From: Desulfobacula sp.
GTDB taxonomy: Bacteria > Desulfobacterota > Desulfobacteria > Desulfobacterales > Desulfobacteraceae
Direction of reading: 5' to 3'
Length of the DNA stretch: 34,496 nt
Assembly: GCA_020048635.1 (NCBI GenBank)
Contig: JAIFMF010000199.1
Span: forward strand, 1-34,496
Within the stretch, counting starts at the first letter, position 1; each line of letters opens with the position of its first letter. Position numbers and translations under genes: made by a program. Shown here one piece after another: positions 1-8,375 of the stretch. The notes beneath the pieces are model-generated. The model was given only the letters and a program-made list of their open reading frames with translations. It made no database searches and was not told where the DNA came from.

Positions 1-2111
1 TGAGTGTAGGTGCCGGGATTACTTCTCGGGGTTTTACCAATGGGGGATTGATCAATATGGACAACCCTGTCCAGGTATTCAAGTCCTTTTATATCTTTAT
101 GATGACCGGCAGACTTTCTTGATCGGTTGATTCGATTTGAAAGAATTCGGTAAAGGGTAGAAAGCACAAGGGTTGATTTTCCTGATCCGGAAACACCTGT
201 AACACAGATAAAGCAACCAAGAGGAAAAGAAACATCGATATGTTTCAAGTTATTGGAATATGCATCATAAAGGGTAAGCAATTTACCTGAACCGGCTCTT
301 CTTTTTTCAGGGATATGGATACGTTTTTTCCCTGAAAGATAGAACCCGGTTAATGATTTTTCACTTTTTATGAGCTCTTCCGGAGAGCCTGAAAAAATTA
401 CCTCTCCACCATTGATTCCGGCACCGGGTCCCATATCAATCACGTGGTCAGCAGACAGAACAGTTTCTTCATCATGCTCAACAACCAGTACAGTATTGCC
501 GATATTTCGAAGATCCATCAGAGTGGTTAATAATCTTGCATTATCCTTCTGATGAAGGCCAATGCTGGGTTCATCAAGAACATAGAGAACACCACTCAGT
601 TTGGATCCAATCTGAGTGGCAAGTCGGATTCTCTGACTTTCCCCGCCGGAGAGCGTGGCAGCGGACCGGTCAAGTGTAAGGTATTCAAGACCGACATTCT
701 GTAAAAAACATAGCCTCTCTTTTAGTTCCTTTAGAATACCTTCAGCAATCAGCCGATCTTTATTTTTCAACTCAAGGGATGACATATAATGAAAAGAATG
801 TTGTATGGAAAGAGAAGTGATTTCAAAAATGCTCCTGGTTCCGACCCTGACCGATGCCGAAGGTCTATTAAGCCTTGCCCCGTTACATGAAGGGCAGATT
901 TTAAAATTCATAAAGTTTTTAATTTCTTCCCTCATGGAACCGGATTCTGTTTCAAGATAACGCCTTTTCAGAATAGGGATTACCCCTTCAAAGGATTTTT
1001 TATAGACAATTTTTTTATCCATTCTCTCTATATAAAAAGAGATTTCCTCTTTTCCTGAACCAAACAGCAGAACCTCCTGAAATTGGGGTGAAAGTTCGTT
1101 AAAGGGTTTGTAAATATTTTCTTTATAATGGATGACCAAGGCATCAAGAAATTCCATAAACTGAACCGAATCACGATTTTCCCAGGGAAGAACGGCGCCT
1201 TGTCTCAATGAAAGAGTCCTATCTGGAATTATCAGATCCGGATCAAATTCTGTAACAGTGCCAAGGCCATCACATTTGGGGCATGCTCCTTGGGGGGAGT
1301 TGAAGGAAAAAGATGCCGGTGTAAATTCAGGATAGCTGATTCCACAATGAAGGCATGATGTTGACTCACTGAAAAGGATGTCGGTTTTATGGCTCAGGTC
1401 AAGAATAGTAGCTCTTCCTTCGGATAAGGATAATGCAAGTTCTAAAGAATCAGAAAGACGTTTTTCTATTCCCTGCTTTATTACAAGCCGGTCGATTACT
1501 GCATCAATGGTGTGCTTTTGATTTTTTTCAAGCGTTGGAAGATCTTCAATTAGATAAATTTTTTTATCAACTCTTACTCTGGCAAATCCGTCTTTTTTAA
1601 TTTTTAAAAACAGCTTTTCATGAGCTCCTTTTTGACCTGTGATCAAAGGAGATAAAACCATTATTTTTGAATTTTCTTCCAAGCTCATTACCCTGTCGGT
1701 AATCTGGTCTATTGACATCGAAGAAATCGGAAGACCGCATTGATAACAATATGCTTTTCCGACTCTTGCAAATAAGAGTCGGAGATAGTCGTATATTTCA
1801 GTGACGGTACCAACGGTAGACCTGGGATTATGCCCGGCTGATTTTTGTTCTATGGAAATGGCCGGGCTGAGTCCGATAATGGCATCCACATCGGGTTTGT
1901 CCATCTGCCCAAGAAATTGTCTGGCATAGGTAGAAAGAGATTCAACATATCTTCTTTGGCCTTCCGCAAATAATGTATCAAAGGCCAGTGTAGATTTGCC
2001 TGATCCGGAAAGCCCTGTAATAACTGTCAGGCTGTTCCTGGGGATTTCAACATTAATATTTTTAAGATTATGTTCCCGGGCGCCTTGAATAATGATTTTA
2101 TCAGGATTCAT
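1..2111 (-). CDS. uvrA: UvrA, excinuclease ABC subunit A (5' part, runs off the window)
   Basis: DNA damage-recognition ATPase of the cytoplasmic UvrABC nucleotide excision repair system. The reading frame starts at ATG 2111 and is open to base 1, giving about 703 of the usual ~940 residues; the C-terminal quarter lies outside. Visible in order: first Walker [10 protein letters not shown] near residue 33; the first zinc module with two CxxC pairs near residues 252-283; ABC signature LSGGESQRI; the DEPSIGLH Walker B region near residue 510; second Walker [10 protein letters not shown] near residue 640; and the conserved [13 protein letters not shown] stretch at the window edge. The start overlaps the 3' end of pdxA by 11 bases, so the two are probably co-transcribed and translationally coupled. 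Every family motif in this part is intact. Confidence 0.97.
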   Translation of the reverse strand, partial: MNPDKIIIQGAREHNLKNINVEIPRNSLTVITGLSGSGKSTLAFDTLFAEGQRRYVESLSTYARQFLGQMDKPDVDAIIGLSPAISIEQKSAGHNPRSTVGTVTEIYDYLRLLFARVGKAYCYQCGLPISSMSIDQITDRVMSLEENSKIMVLSPLITGQKGAHEKLFLKIKKDGFARVRVDKKIYLIEDLPTLEKNQKHTIDAVIDRLVIKQGIEKRLSDSLELALSLSEGRATILDLSHKTDILFSESTSCLHCGISYPEFTPASFSFNSPQGACPKCDGLGTVTEFDPDLIIPDRTLSLRQGAVLPWENRDSVQFMEFLDALVIHYKENIYKPFNELSPQFQEVLLFGSGKEEISFYIERMDKKIVYKKSFEGVIPILKRRYLETESGSMREEIKNFMNFKICPSCNGARLNRPSASVRVGTRSIFEITSLSIQHSFHYMSSLELKNKDRLIAEGILKELKERLCFLQNVGLEYLTLDRSAATLSGGESQRIRLATQIGSKLSGVLYVLDEPSIGLHQKDNARLLTTLMDLRNIGNTVLVVEHDEETVLSADHVIDMGPGAGINGGEVIFSGSPEELIKSEKSLTGFYLSGKKRIHIPEKRRAGSGKLLTLYDAYSNNLKHIDVSFPLGCFICVTGVSGSGKSTLVLSTLYRILSNRINRSRKSAGHHKDIKGLEYLDRVVHIDQSPIGKTPRSNPGTYT

Positions 2112-3129
2112 TTTGTGGGATTTTTCCATTATCAGCCTGAAACGCAGCCATTTTTACGGCCTCGATGAGGCTTGAAGGATCAGCAATACCCTTCCAGGCG
2201 ATATCATATGCGGTTCCATGATCTACCGATGTTCTGATGATGGGGAGCCCCAGGGTTGTATTGACACCGTCCTTGAAATGAATGAGTTTAAAGGGAATCA
2301 GGCCCTGATCATGATACATGCAGACCACTGCATCATACCGTCCCTGAACGGCATGGTAAAAAACCGTGTCTGGAGGTAGAGGTCCATGAACATCAAGGCC
2401 ATGTTCTATTGAAAACCTGACAGCAGGAAGAATGATATCTTCTTCTTCGCGGCCGAACATGGACGCTTCCCCTGAATGTGGATTTAACCCTGCGACAGCT
2501 ATTCTGGGTTTTTTGATATTGAAACGCTCATCTAAATAAGTATGGGTTAATCTGATTTTCTTTATGATATCCTCAATGGTCAGGCTAGTCGGCACCTGTG
2601 CCAAAGGGATATGAATGGTCACAAGAACAACCTTAAGCGTTTTGCCGGCCAGCATCATGGCATAGTCTTTTGTATTGGTTCTGTGTGCCAGTAATTCCGT
2701 ATGCCCATGAAAATCAGAACCGGCAAGTTTTAACGCCGTTTTTGTAATGGGGCAGGTGACAAGTCCATCGATCTTACGACTCAATGCAAGATCAATCCCT
2801 TTGATGACATACTCCTGCATGGCGGCTCCTGTTTTAATATCGGGTTCTGCTGGTTTAAAATTTTCAATATTAATCAGAGAGACATCAATCATATCTAATG
2901 TTTTAAATTTGAAATATCCCTGTTCAGGGTCATCTATAAAGCGAATCTGATGTTGAAAGCAAAGGAGATCCAGAGCTTTTTTTATGATATGTGAATCCCC
3001 AATGATCAGAGGGCGGCAGATGGTATAGATTCCAGGGTCATTTAGTGTTTTTAGAATGATCTCAGGCCCTATCCCGGCAGGGTCGCCCATGGTAATTCCG
3101 ATAATTGGCAGAGAAGATCGTTGTTTCAT
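2101..3129 (-). CDS. pdxA: PdxA, 4-hydroxythreonine-4-phosphate dehydrogenase
   Basis: NAD-dependent, metal-requiring oxidation of 4-phosphohydroxy-L-threonine in the DXP-dependent pyridoxal 5'-phosphate pathway. The N-terminal GITMGDPAGIGPE motif is diagnostic. Metal and substrate residues sit in DFHGHTELLAHRT, GLNPHSGE and MYHDQGLIPFK. I start at ATG 3129 (342 aa, close to the usual ~330). A TTG start at 3177 is in frame but would add 16 hydrophobic residues with no family counterpart. No strong Shine-Dalgarno sequence precedes 3129. The gene ends inside the start of uvrA (11-base overlap), an unusual pairing of vitamin B6 synthesis with DNA repair. Upstream is a long AT-rich spacer shared with the divergent DnaA-like gene. 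Confidence 0.95.
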   Translation of the reverse strand: MKQRSSLPIIGITMGDPAGIGPEIILKTLNDPGIYTICRPLIIGDSHIIKKALDLLCFQHQIRFIDDPEQGYFKFKTLDMIDVSLINIENFKPAEPDIKTGAAMQEYVIKGIDLALSRKIDGLVTCPITKTALKLAGSDFHGHTELLAHRTNTKDYAMMLAGKTLKVVLVTIHIPLAQVPTSLTIEDIIKKIRLTHTYLDERFNIKKPRIAVAGLNPHSGEASMFGREEEDIILPAVRFSIEHGLDVHGPLPPDTVFYHAVQGRYDAVVCMYHDQGLIPFKLIHFKDGVNTTLGLPIIRTSVDHGTAYDIAWKGIADPSSLIEAVKMAAFQADNGKIPQNES

Positions 3130-3631
3130 GATTAATGTCTTATCAACAAGGTTAGAGAATAAAAAAATTATGAGCAATATACTATTGGAAAAAAAAAGAG
3201 TAAATACAATTTGTGTTATGAAATTGTGAAACTATTGTTAAATTCAGATCAAAAAAAACTCATAACTTTTATTAAATTTGAAGTAATTAAACGCAAATCG
3301 TAAAAAATAAGAGATAAATTATTTTCTTGAAAATGAGAATATATTTGAAAATCTTAAAAAGCCCTGAAAAAATAAGCGGTTGTCGAAGTTGTTGGAATTT
3401 CTTAAAAATTGTCTGTTTCACAAATAAAATATAATAAAATCAGATAATTAAAAAATTATGCCAGGAATAGTTTTCATATTTCATCAACACTTAAGATCAG
3501 GTTTGACCTATGGCAGATATTAAAATAAAAAAAACAATACTTTTTGGTTATCAGTTGTTTTCCGATAAAATTTATAAAATTTGCTTTATTAATCAGTGTC
3601 TCAATTTGTAATTGGTTGAAAGAGGTTTTCT
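3130..3631. promoter_or_regulatory. AT-rich divergent intergenic region between pdxA and the dnaA-like gene
   Basis: About 500 bases without a credible gene, very AT-rich with many A and T runs. It must hold the promoters for pdxA (minus) and the dnaA-like gene (plus), but I cannot fix either. No exact DnaA box of the form TTATNCACA is present. A 9-base inverted pair is visible, TTGTGAAAC at 3224-3232 and GTTTCACAA at 3415-3423. The second arm includes TGTTTCACA (3414-3422), one mismatch from the relaxed box TTWTNCACA. AAAGAGG just before 3632 is the ribosome binding site of the dnaA-like gene and supports its TTG start. Use as a replication origin is speculative. Confidence 0.45.
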
Positions 3632-5023
3632 TTGAAAGAATTAGAATTGTTCTGGGAAGAAGTAAAATGTCAAATTAAAAAGACACTACCGGATCACAGC
3701 TATAGAATGTGGATCGACCCGATAGAACTCCTGGAGCATGACGGATATCATGTTAAACTGTCTAGTCCGAATTCATATTCTGTCAAACGTTTGAAGGATA
3801 ATTATCTGCCGATATTTATTGAAGAGTTTTCAAAGCTGGGTCATAATAATATTCAAATCGAATTCAAAGTAGCTTCTTCGGAAAAAGATGTTTCAAGAAA
3901 AAATGTAAAAAAATCAGGATTTTATCCAGCGCTTGCACTGAAATCTAATAATCCAAAGCAAATGCACCTGCCTGGGCTCAACACGAGATTCAATAATGGA
4001 CGATTGCTTAAAAAAGGCTTTACATTTGATGATTTTGTTGTAGGTAATAATTCCGATTTTGCATATTCTGCATCCCTTTCCCTTGCTCATGGAAGCCGGA
4101 ATGGATCAAATATTCTTTATCTTTTAGGAAAAACAGGCCTCGGGAAAAGCCATCTGTCCCAGGCTGTCGGACATCATATAATTACCCACAGTCAATCCAA
4201 GAGTGTTTATTATGTGACTGCGGAAGATTTCACCAATGAAATGATCCATTCTATTAAAACAAGCACAATCGATCAGTTCAAAGAACGGTACAGAAAAAAA
4301 TGTGATGTTCTTATCCTTGAGGACATTCATTTTTTGGCAGGGAAGGATGCAACACAAAAGGAGCTTGCCATTACGCTGGATTATCTTTTTGAGGCAGATA
4401 AGAAAATCATATTGTCAGGCTATGAACTTCCGGATGATATTCCTAAACTCAATGATCAATTGAAATCACGCCTTACCCTTGGGCTTGTGACGGAGATATC
4501 AGCACCGGACTATGAAACCCGGGTCAGGATTTTAAAAAAGAAATCAAAAGCGTTTGGTTATGCTATCCCAAAAGAGGTGACGGAATATATTGCTCAGGAA
4601 TTGAGTGATAATGTCAGACAGCTTGAAAGCGGTCTGTTCGGTGTTGCCGCAAAAGGGCAGCTTATGGGATATGACATTGATATTGAACTTGCAAAAAGCG
4701 TTCTCGCAAATATCATCAACATAAAAAAACGAATCACTATAGAGTCAATTAAAAAACTCATATGTGATGAATTTTCCATATCGGAAAAAGAGATTATATC
4801 CGCTTCCAGGCATCAGAGAATTGTAAAACCACGACAGATTGCCATATATCTTTCCAGGAGATACACAGACCAACCGATTAAAACCATCGGCACCAGTTTT
4901 AACAGATACCATGCAACCGCTATATATGCCATTAATTCCATTGAAAAAGAACTAAAACAAAAAACTGTTCTTTTCGAACAAATCAACTACCTTTGCAAGA
5001 AAATCGAAGCAGGAAAATTATAG
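3632..5023 (+). CDS. Divergent DnaA-family replication initiator (probable DnaA paralogue)
   Basis: Full-length DnaA architecture in 463 residues. Domain I (about 1-75, starting FWEEVK) resembles the DnaA interaction domain, followed by a linker. The AAA+ domain has Walker A GKTGLGKS at 166-173, Walker B VLILEDIHFL at 226-235, a box VII-like segment DQLKSRLTLGL near 275-285, and sensor 2 NVRQLESG near 327. Domain IV retains KPRQIAIYLSRRYT. Several canonical positions differ: the P-loop is GKTGLGKS rather than GGVGLGKT, and the signature FGGRDHTTV reads FNRYHATAI at 423-431, one residue shorter, with the Asp and first Thr changed. In E. coli DnaA those residues contact the DnaA box. Translation starts at TTG 3632 behind AAAGAGG. 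It could be the second DnaA of a genome with two, or a regulator. Family assignment is firm; the role is inferred. Confidence 0.85.
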   Translation: MKELELFWEEVKCQIKKTLPDHSYRMWIDPIELLEHDGYHVKLSSPNSYSVKRLKDNYLPIFIEEFSKLGHNNIQIEFKVASSEKDVSRKNVKKSGFYPALALKSNNPKQMHLPGLNTRFNNGRLLKKGFTFDDFVVGNNSDFAYSASLSLAHGSRNGSNILYLLGKTGLGKSHLSQAVGHHIITHSQSKSVYYVTAEDFTNEMIHSIKTSTIDQFKERYRKKCDVLILEDIHFLAGKDATQKELAITLDYLFEADKKIILSGYELPDDIPKLNDQLKSRLTLGLVTEISAPDYETRVRILKKKSKAFGYAIPKEVTEYIAQELSDNVRQLESGLFGVAAKGQLMGYDIDIELAKSVLANIINIKKRITIESIKKLICDEFSISEKEIISASRHQRIVKPRQIAIYLSRRYTDQPIKTIGTSFNRYHATAIYAINSIEKELKQKTVLFEQINYLCKKIEAGKL

Positions 5024-6403
5024 ATGGGATTTTCCAGGTCTGTTTTCAGAGAGCTTCAAAAAATTTCAGGAAACCCTTACGTTACAAAAGAAAAAGAAGA
5101 ACGGCTCTGTTACTCTTACGATGCAACAGGGATTTCGTATCTGCCGGATGTTGTCGTTTTCCCAGGCTCGGAAACAGAAGTTTCAAAGATATTACAACTG
5201 GCCTCAAAAGAAAAATTGATTGTTGTTCCCCGTGGGACCGGCTCCGGGATGACGGGAGGATCTGTTCCCGTCAAAGGTGGCCTTGTAATGGTCACAACCC
5301 GGATGAATAAGATAATTGGCGTTGATGAGGACAATTTTATTATCAGGGTTCAGCCCGGAGTTATCGTTTCTGATATTCATAAGGCTGTTGAAGAAAAAGG
5401 ATTGTTTTATCCCCCTGATCCATCAAGCGCATCGGTTTGCACCATTGGCGGGAATATCGGTGAGTGTGCCGGAGGCCCCCGGGCAGTGAAATATGGTGTC
5501 ACCCGTGACTATGTCCTTGGATTAAGAGCAGTACTTCCTTCAGGCCAGGTGATTCAGACCGGTGTATCCACGGCAAAAGGGGTTGCCGGATATGATCTGA
5601 CACGCCTGATTGTGGGATCTGAAGGAACCCTGGCGGTGGTGACGGAAATAACATTAAAGCTTTTGCCAAAACCTGCAACGGTAAAAACCATGGCTGTTCT
5701 CTTCGACAGTATGATAAAGGCAGCCAGTACAGTATCCGGCATCATGAAAAACGCAATCATACCAAGATGTGTTGAATATCTTGATGAAGAATGCCTTCAT
5801 CTAATCCGGGATCATTTGAGTTTTGATATGCCCGACAATATTAAGGCCCTTCTGATAATTGAACTGGATGGTGATCTCGACACAGTTGAAAAAGATGCAC
5901 ACCGGATTAGTGATTTTTGTTTTTCATGCGATGCCCTGGATGTGATACTGGCAAAAAATACAACAGAAGCACAAGCATTATGGGAGGCCAGGAAAGCCTT
6001 ATCCCCGGTTTTATATAAAATAGCAGCGAATAAGATCAATGAGGATATTGTGGTTCCCATCAATAAAATACCGGATATGGTTGAAGTGACACAAAGAATA
6101 CAAAGGACATCCGGATTGAAAGTGGTGAGTTTTGGTCATGCAGGGGATGGGAATATCCATTGCAATATTATGTATGACAAATCAGATAAAAATGAGCTTG
6201 AAAGAGCTACAAAGGCGGTTGAAGAACTGTTCAATGCAACATTGCGTCTGGGCGGAACCATAACCGGAGAACACGGGGTGGGAATTACAAAAAGAAGATT
6301 TCTGCCAATTGAAATTGGAGAAACTCAAATAGAACTGATGAGGGGTATCAAGAGAGTATTTGATCCACTGAATATATTAAACCCAGGTAAAATATTTGAA
6401 TAG
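5024..6403 (+). CDS. GlcD/D-lactate dehydrogenase-like FAD-linked oxidase
   Basis: A 459-residue flavoprotein of the glycolate oxidase GlcD/D-lactate dehydrogenase family, which oxidises 2-hydroxy acids and passes electrons towards the membrane pool or a partner iron-sulfur subunit. The PCMH-type FAD-binding domain occupies the N-terminal half, with VPRGTGSGMTGG near residue 70 and PPDPSS...TIGGNIGECAGG near 130-150. The C-terminal oxidase domain has GHAGDGNIHCN, TGEHGVGITKR and NILNPGKI. Length fits the family (E. coli GlcD 499). No CCG-domain iron-sulfur partner is adjacent, so it either works alone or its partner lies elsewhere. ATG 5024 follows the dnaA-like stop codon directly, implying co-transcription. 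D-lactate is a reasonable substrate for a sulfate reducer, but the sequence does not decide between 2-hydroxy acids. Confidence 0.88.
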   Translation: MGFSRSVFRELQKISGNPYVTKEKEERLCYSYDATGISYLPDVVVFPGSETEVSKILQLASKEKLIVVPRGTGSGMTGGSVPVKGGLVMVTTRMNKIIGVDEDNFIIRVQPGVIVSDIHKAVEEKGLFYPPDPSSASVCTIGGNIGECAGGPRAVKYGVTRDYVLGLRAVLPSGQVIQTGVSTAKGVAGYDLTRLIVGSEGTLAVVTEITLKLLPKPATVKTMAVLFDSMIKAASTVSGIMKNAIIPRCVEYLDEECLHLIRDHLSFDMPDNIKALLIIELDGDLDTVEKDAHRISDFCFSCDALDVILAKNTTEAQALWEARKALSPVLYKIAANKINEDIVVPINKIPDMVEVTQRIQRTSGLKVVSFGHAGDGNIHCNIMYDKSDKNELERATKAVEELFNATLRLGGTITGEHGVGITKRRFLPIEIGETQIELMRGIKRVFDPLNILNPGKIFE

Positions 6404-6455
6404 GAACCATATCTGAAGTTTTTTGAACTATTAGATCTATGGATAAAAAAATGGA

Positions 6456-6683
6456 TCAATGCATTTTTATAGCGTAATGGTTGTGTATCAGAAGTTTTTC
6501 TAAAATATCAATTTTTGGATTTCTACTTCGCATGACACAGCATCGAATAGAGATTAAACAATATTTATAACAAAGTTTATTCTTTTTATTAAACTCACCA
6601 AAACAATCCGGTATGTCTATGGAGTCCTTTTTAATCGAAGTAGTGATGATAATCTGATCTAATTTTTTAATTTCCATATTCAT
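6456..6683 (-). CDS. Small cysteine-rich protein with a CFG...C...C...C motif, function unknown
   Basis: A 75-residue reading frame I cannot assign to a named family. Its middle has an ordered cysteine pattern: C27-F-G-x-F, then C38-x3-C42 and C48-C49. This CFG-x-F followed by clustered cysteines resembles a short putative metal-binding motif I have seen in small hypothetical proteins of related bacteria. That pattern argues for a real gene despite its size. Starts at 6683 and 6677 are both in frame; the second has GGA six bases upstream, while AAGGA lies too far away to serve the first. It sits alone between glcD-like (convergent) and hflX (same strand, upstream). A weak hairpin and T-run follow hflX. 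There is no signal peptide or membrane helix. Confidence 0.5.
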   Translation of the reverse strand: MNMEIKKLDQIIITTSIKKDSIDIPDCFGEFNKKNKLCYKYCLISIRCCVMRSRNPKIDILEKLLIHNHYAIKMH

Positions 6684-6749
6684 TCCATAAATAGATTAAT
6701 TTTTTCCTTATTTAAGTTAAAAATAACCTTTGGTCAACCCCTATTTCAT

Positions 6750-8375
6750 TTAAAAAATGGTGATCATTGATTCCAGCTTGTCAACAAGGGGTTTCAATGT
6801 TTGTTTCTGTGTTGCGGAGATTGAAATGCCCTGGTTTAAGAGCCATTGATCATCAAAGGTATCAAGCTCAACCCGGTCCATTTTGTTAAACACAAAAAGA
6901 GTTGGAATGGTATTGAGTTTCAAATTCTTAAGGATCTGTTCAACAGTTTCTTTCTGTTGTTTATAACGCGGGTTGCTGATATCAATAACATGAAGGATTA
7001 CATCGGCATCTAAAAGTTCATCCAGGGTAGCATGGAACGCTTCCATCAAATCTTTGGGCAAATTCTGAATAAATCCGACCGTATCCGTAATGATAACCTC
7101 TACATCTTTTGGGAATCTTAACCGTCTGCTGGAGGGATCAAGGGTGGCAAACAGGCGGTTGGCTGCAATTATATTACTTTGGGTCAAGGTATTGAGCAAA
7201 GTGGATTTACCTGCATTGGTATAGCCCACGATGGAAATGACAGGCAATCCTTTTTTGTTCCGCATGGATTTTTGTTGCCGCCGCTGTTTTCTGATTTTGC
7301 CGATTTCATTTTTTAGTCGGTCAATTTTTTCTCTGACACGTCGCCGGTTGATTTCAAGCTTTGTTTCACCAGGCCCTCGGCCACCGATACCGCCGGTTAA
7401 CCTCGACATAGCAGTATTTTTTGTAATCAGTCGTGGCAGTATGTATTCCAGTTGGGCAAGTTCTACCTGGAATTTGCCTTCTCTTGACTTAGCCTGTTTT
7501 GCAAAGATATCCAGAATCAGTTGAGTACGGTCAATGACTTTCATTTCAACAAAATCTGTGATGGAACGGATTTGCGAAGAGGTCAATTCCCTGTCAAAGA
7601 TCAGAAGGGTGGCATGCTTTTGAATGGCCTGAATCACTATTTCGGATAATTTGCCTTTTCCTACCACAAATTTTGGATCGATAAGCTTTCGTTTTTGAAT
7701 GACCGTTCCAATGACATTGATATGACTGGTTTTGCAGAGTTCTTTTAGTTCATCGATGGAAGCAGATGTGTCTTTTTGATCCAGAGTTACGGCATTGATC
7801 AGAAATGCATTTTCTTGACCGGATTCAGGCCTGTATAAAGAATTTTTTCGGGTCAATTCAGACTCAAGGGCCAGAATCCGGTCAAGGCAATTGATCCTCA
7901 AATCTTCAATGGTAATAGGATTGAGGACTTTATAAGGATCGGAATCCTCATCCGGGAGGATATGCGCGGAAAAAAGGAGTCCCGGTTCTCCATCCTGTCT
8001 GGTACATATTGCCGTGATATAATCCAAACGCAAAAGGGCGAGGTCGGTCAAATCATCTCTTGTCAGGGGTTCTTCCTTTAAATGTGTATGAACCAGCCTG
8101 AGGCCTTTTAATTTTCCCGGATGAGCCATGTAATCAGAGATCACCGGAATAACAATCCCCTGGGAATCTCCGACAATGACATGGAGAATTTTCCCATTCC
8201 GGTCAATCAGAATGCCTATCTGTCTTTTGGTTTCATGGGAAAGCCTGACAAGGTCCCGGACAAGTTCAGGATCAGCAATATATTCCGGCAGGGTTTGATA
8301 CTGGTAAAGATTTTCTATAATTTTGATCTGGGTATTTCTCAGGCCTTCTGTATTGCCATATAGCAGTTTTTTCAT
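6750..8375 (-). CDS. hflX: HflX GTPase with an N-terminal extension
   Basis: Ribosome-associated GTPase; HflX proteins split stalled or stress-damaged 70S ribosomes. Residues from about 190 form the usual HflX core: the glycine-rich linker GGIGGRGPGETKLE near 328-341, a basic coiled coil to about 372, then the G domain with P-loop GYTNAGKST at 384-392, DTVGF at 431-435 and NKMD near 490. At 541 residues it is over 100 longer than E. coli HflX (426). The extra N-terminal ~170 residues form a separate domain carrying H96-T-H98 and D108 in a JAMM-like spacing. The start codon overlaps the dnaB stop (ATGA, 8372-8375), so translation is coupled to dnaB. A weak hairpin plus T-run lies just after the stop. 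Confidence 0.95.
   Translation of the reverse strand: MKKLLYGNTEGLRNTQIKIIENLYQYQTLPEYIADPELVRDLVRLSHETKRQIGILIDRNGKILHVIVGDSQGIVIPVISDYMAHPGKLKGLRLVHTHLKEEPLTRDDLTDLALLRLDYITAICTRQDGEPGLLFSAHILPDEDSDPYKVLNPITIEDLRINCLDRILALESELTRKNSLYRPESGQENAFLINAVTLDQKDTSASIDELKELCKTSHINVIGTVIQKRKLIDPKFVVGKGKLSEIVIQAIQKHATLLIFDRELTSSQIRSITDFVEMKVIDRTQLILDIFAKQAKSREGKFQVELAQLEYILPRLITKNTAMSRLTGGIGGRGPGETKLEINRRRVREKIDRLKNEIGKIRKQRRQQKSMRNKKGLPVISIVGYTNAGKSTLLNTLTQSNIIAANRLFATLDPSSRRLRFPKDVEVIITDTVGFIQNLPKDLMEAFHATLDELLDADVILHVIDISNPRYKQQKETVEQILKNLKLNTIPTLFVFNKMDRVELDTFDDQWLLNQGISISATQKQTLKPLVDKLESMITIF

Noticed and set aside
3130..3177. TTG start of pdxA at 3177
   Set aside because: It adds a hydrophobic 16-residue leader not found in PdxA; the ATG at 3129 lies the usual distance before GITMGDPAGIGPE.
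3178..3631. A replication origin with canonical DnaA boxes
   Set aside because: AT-rich sequence beside a dnaA-like gene is suggestive, but no exact TTATNCACA box is present and dnaN, gyrB or recF are not adjacent; kept only as a weak motif finding.
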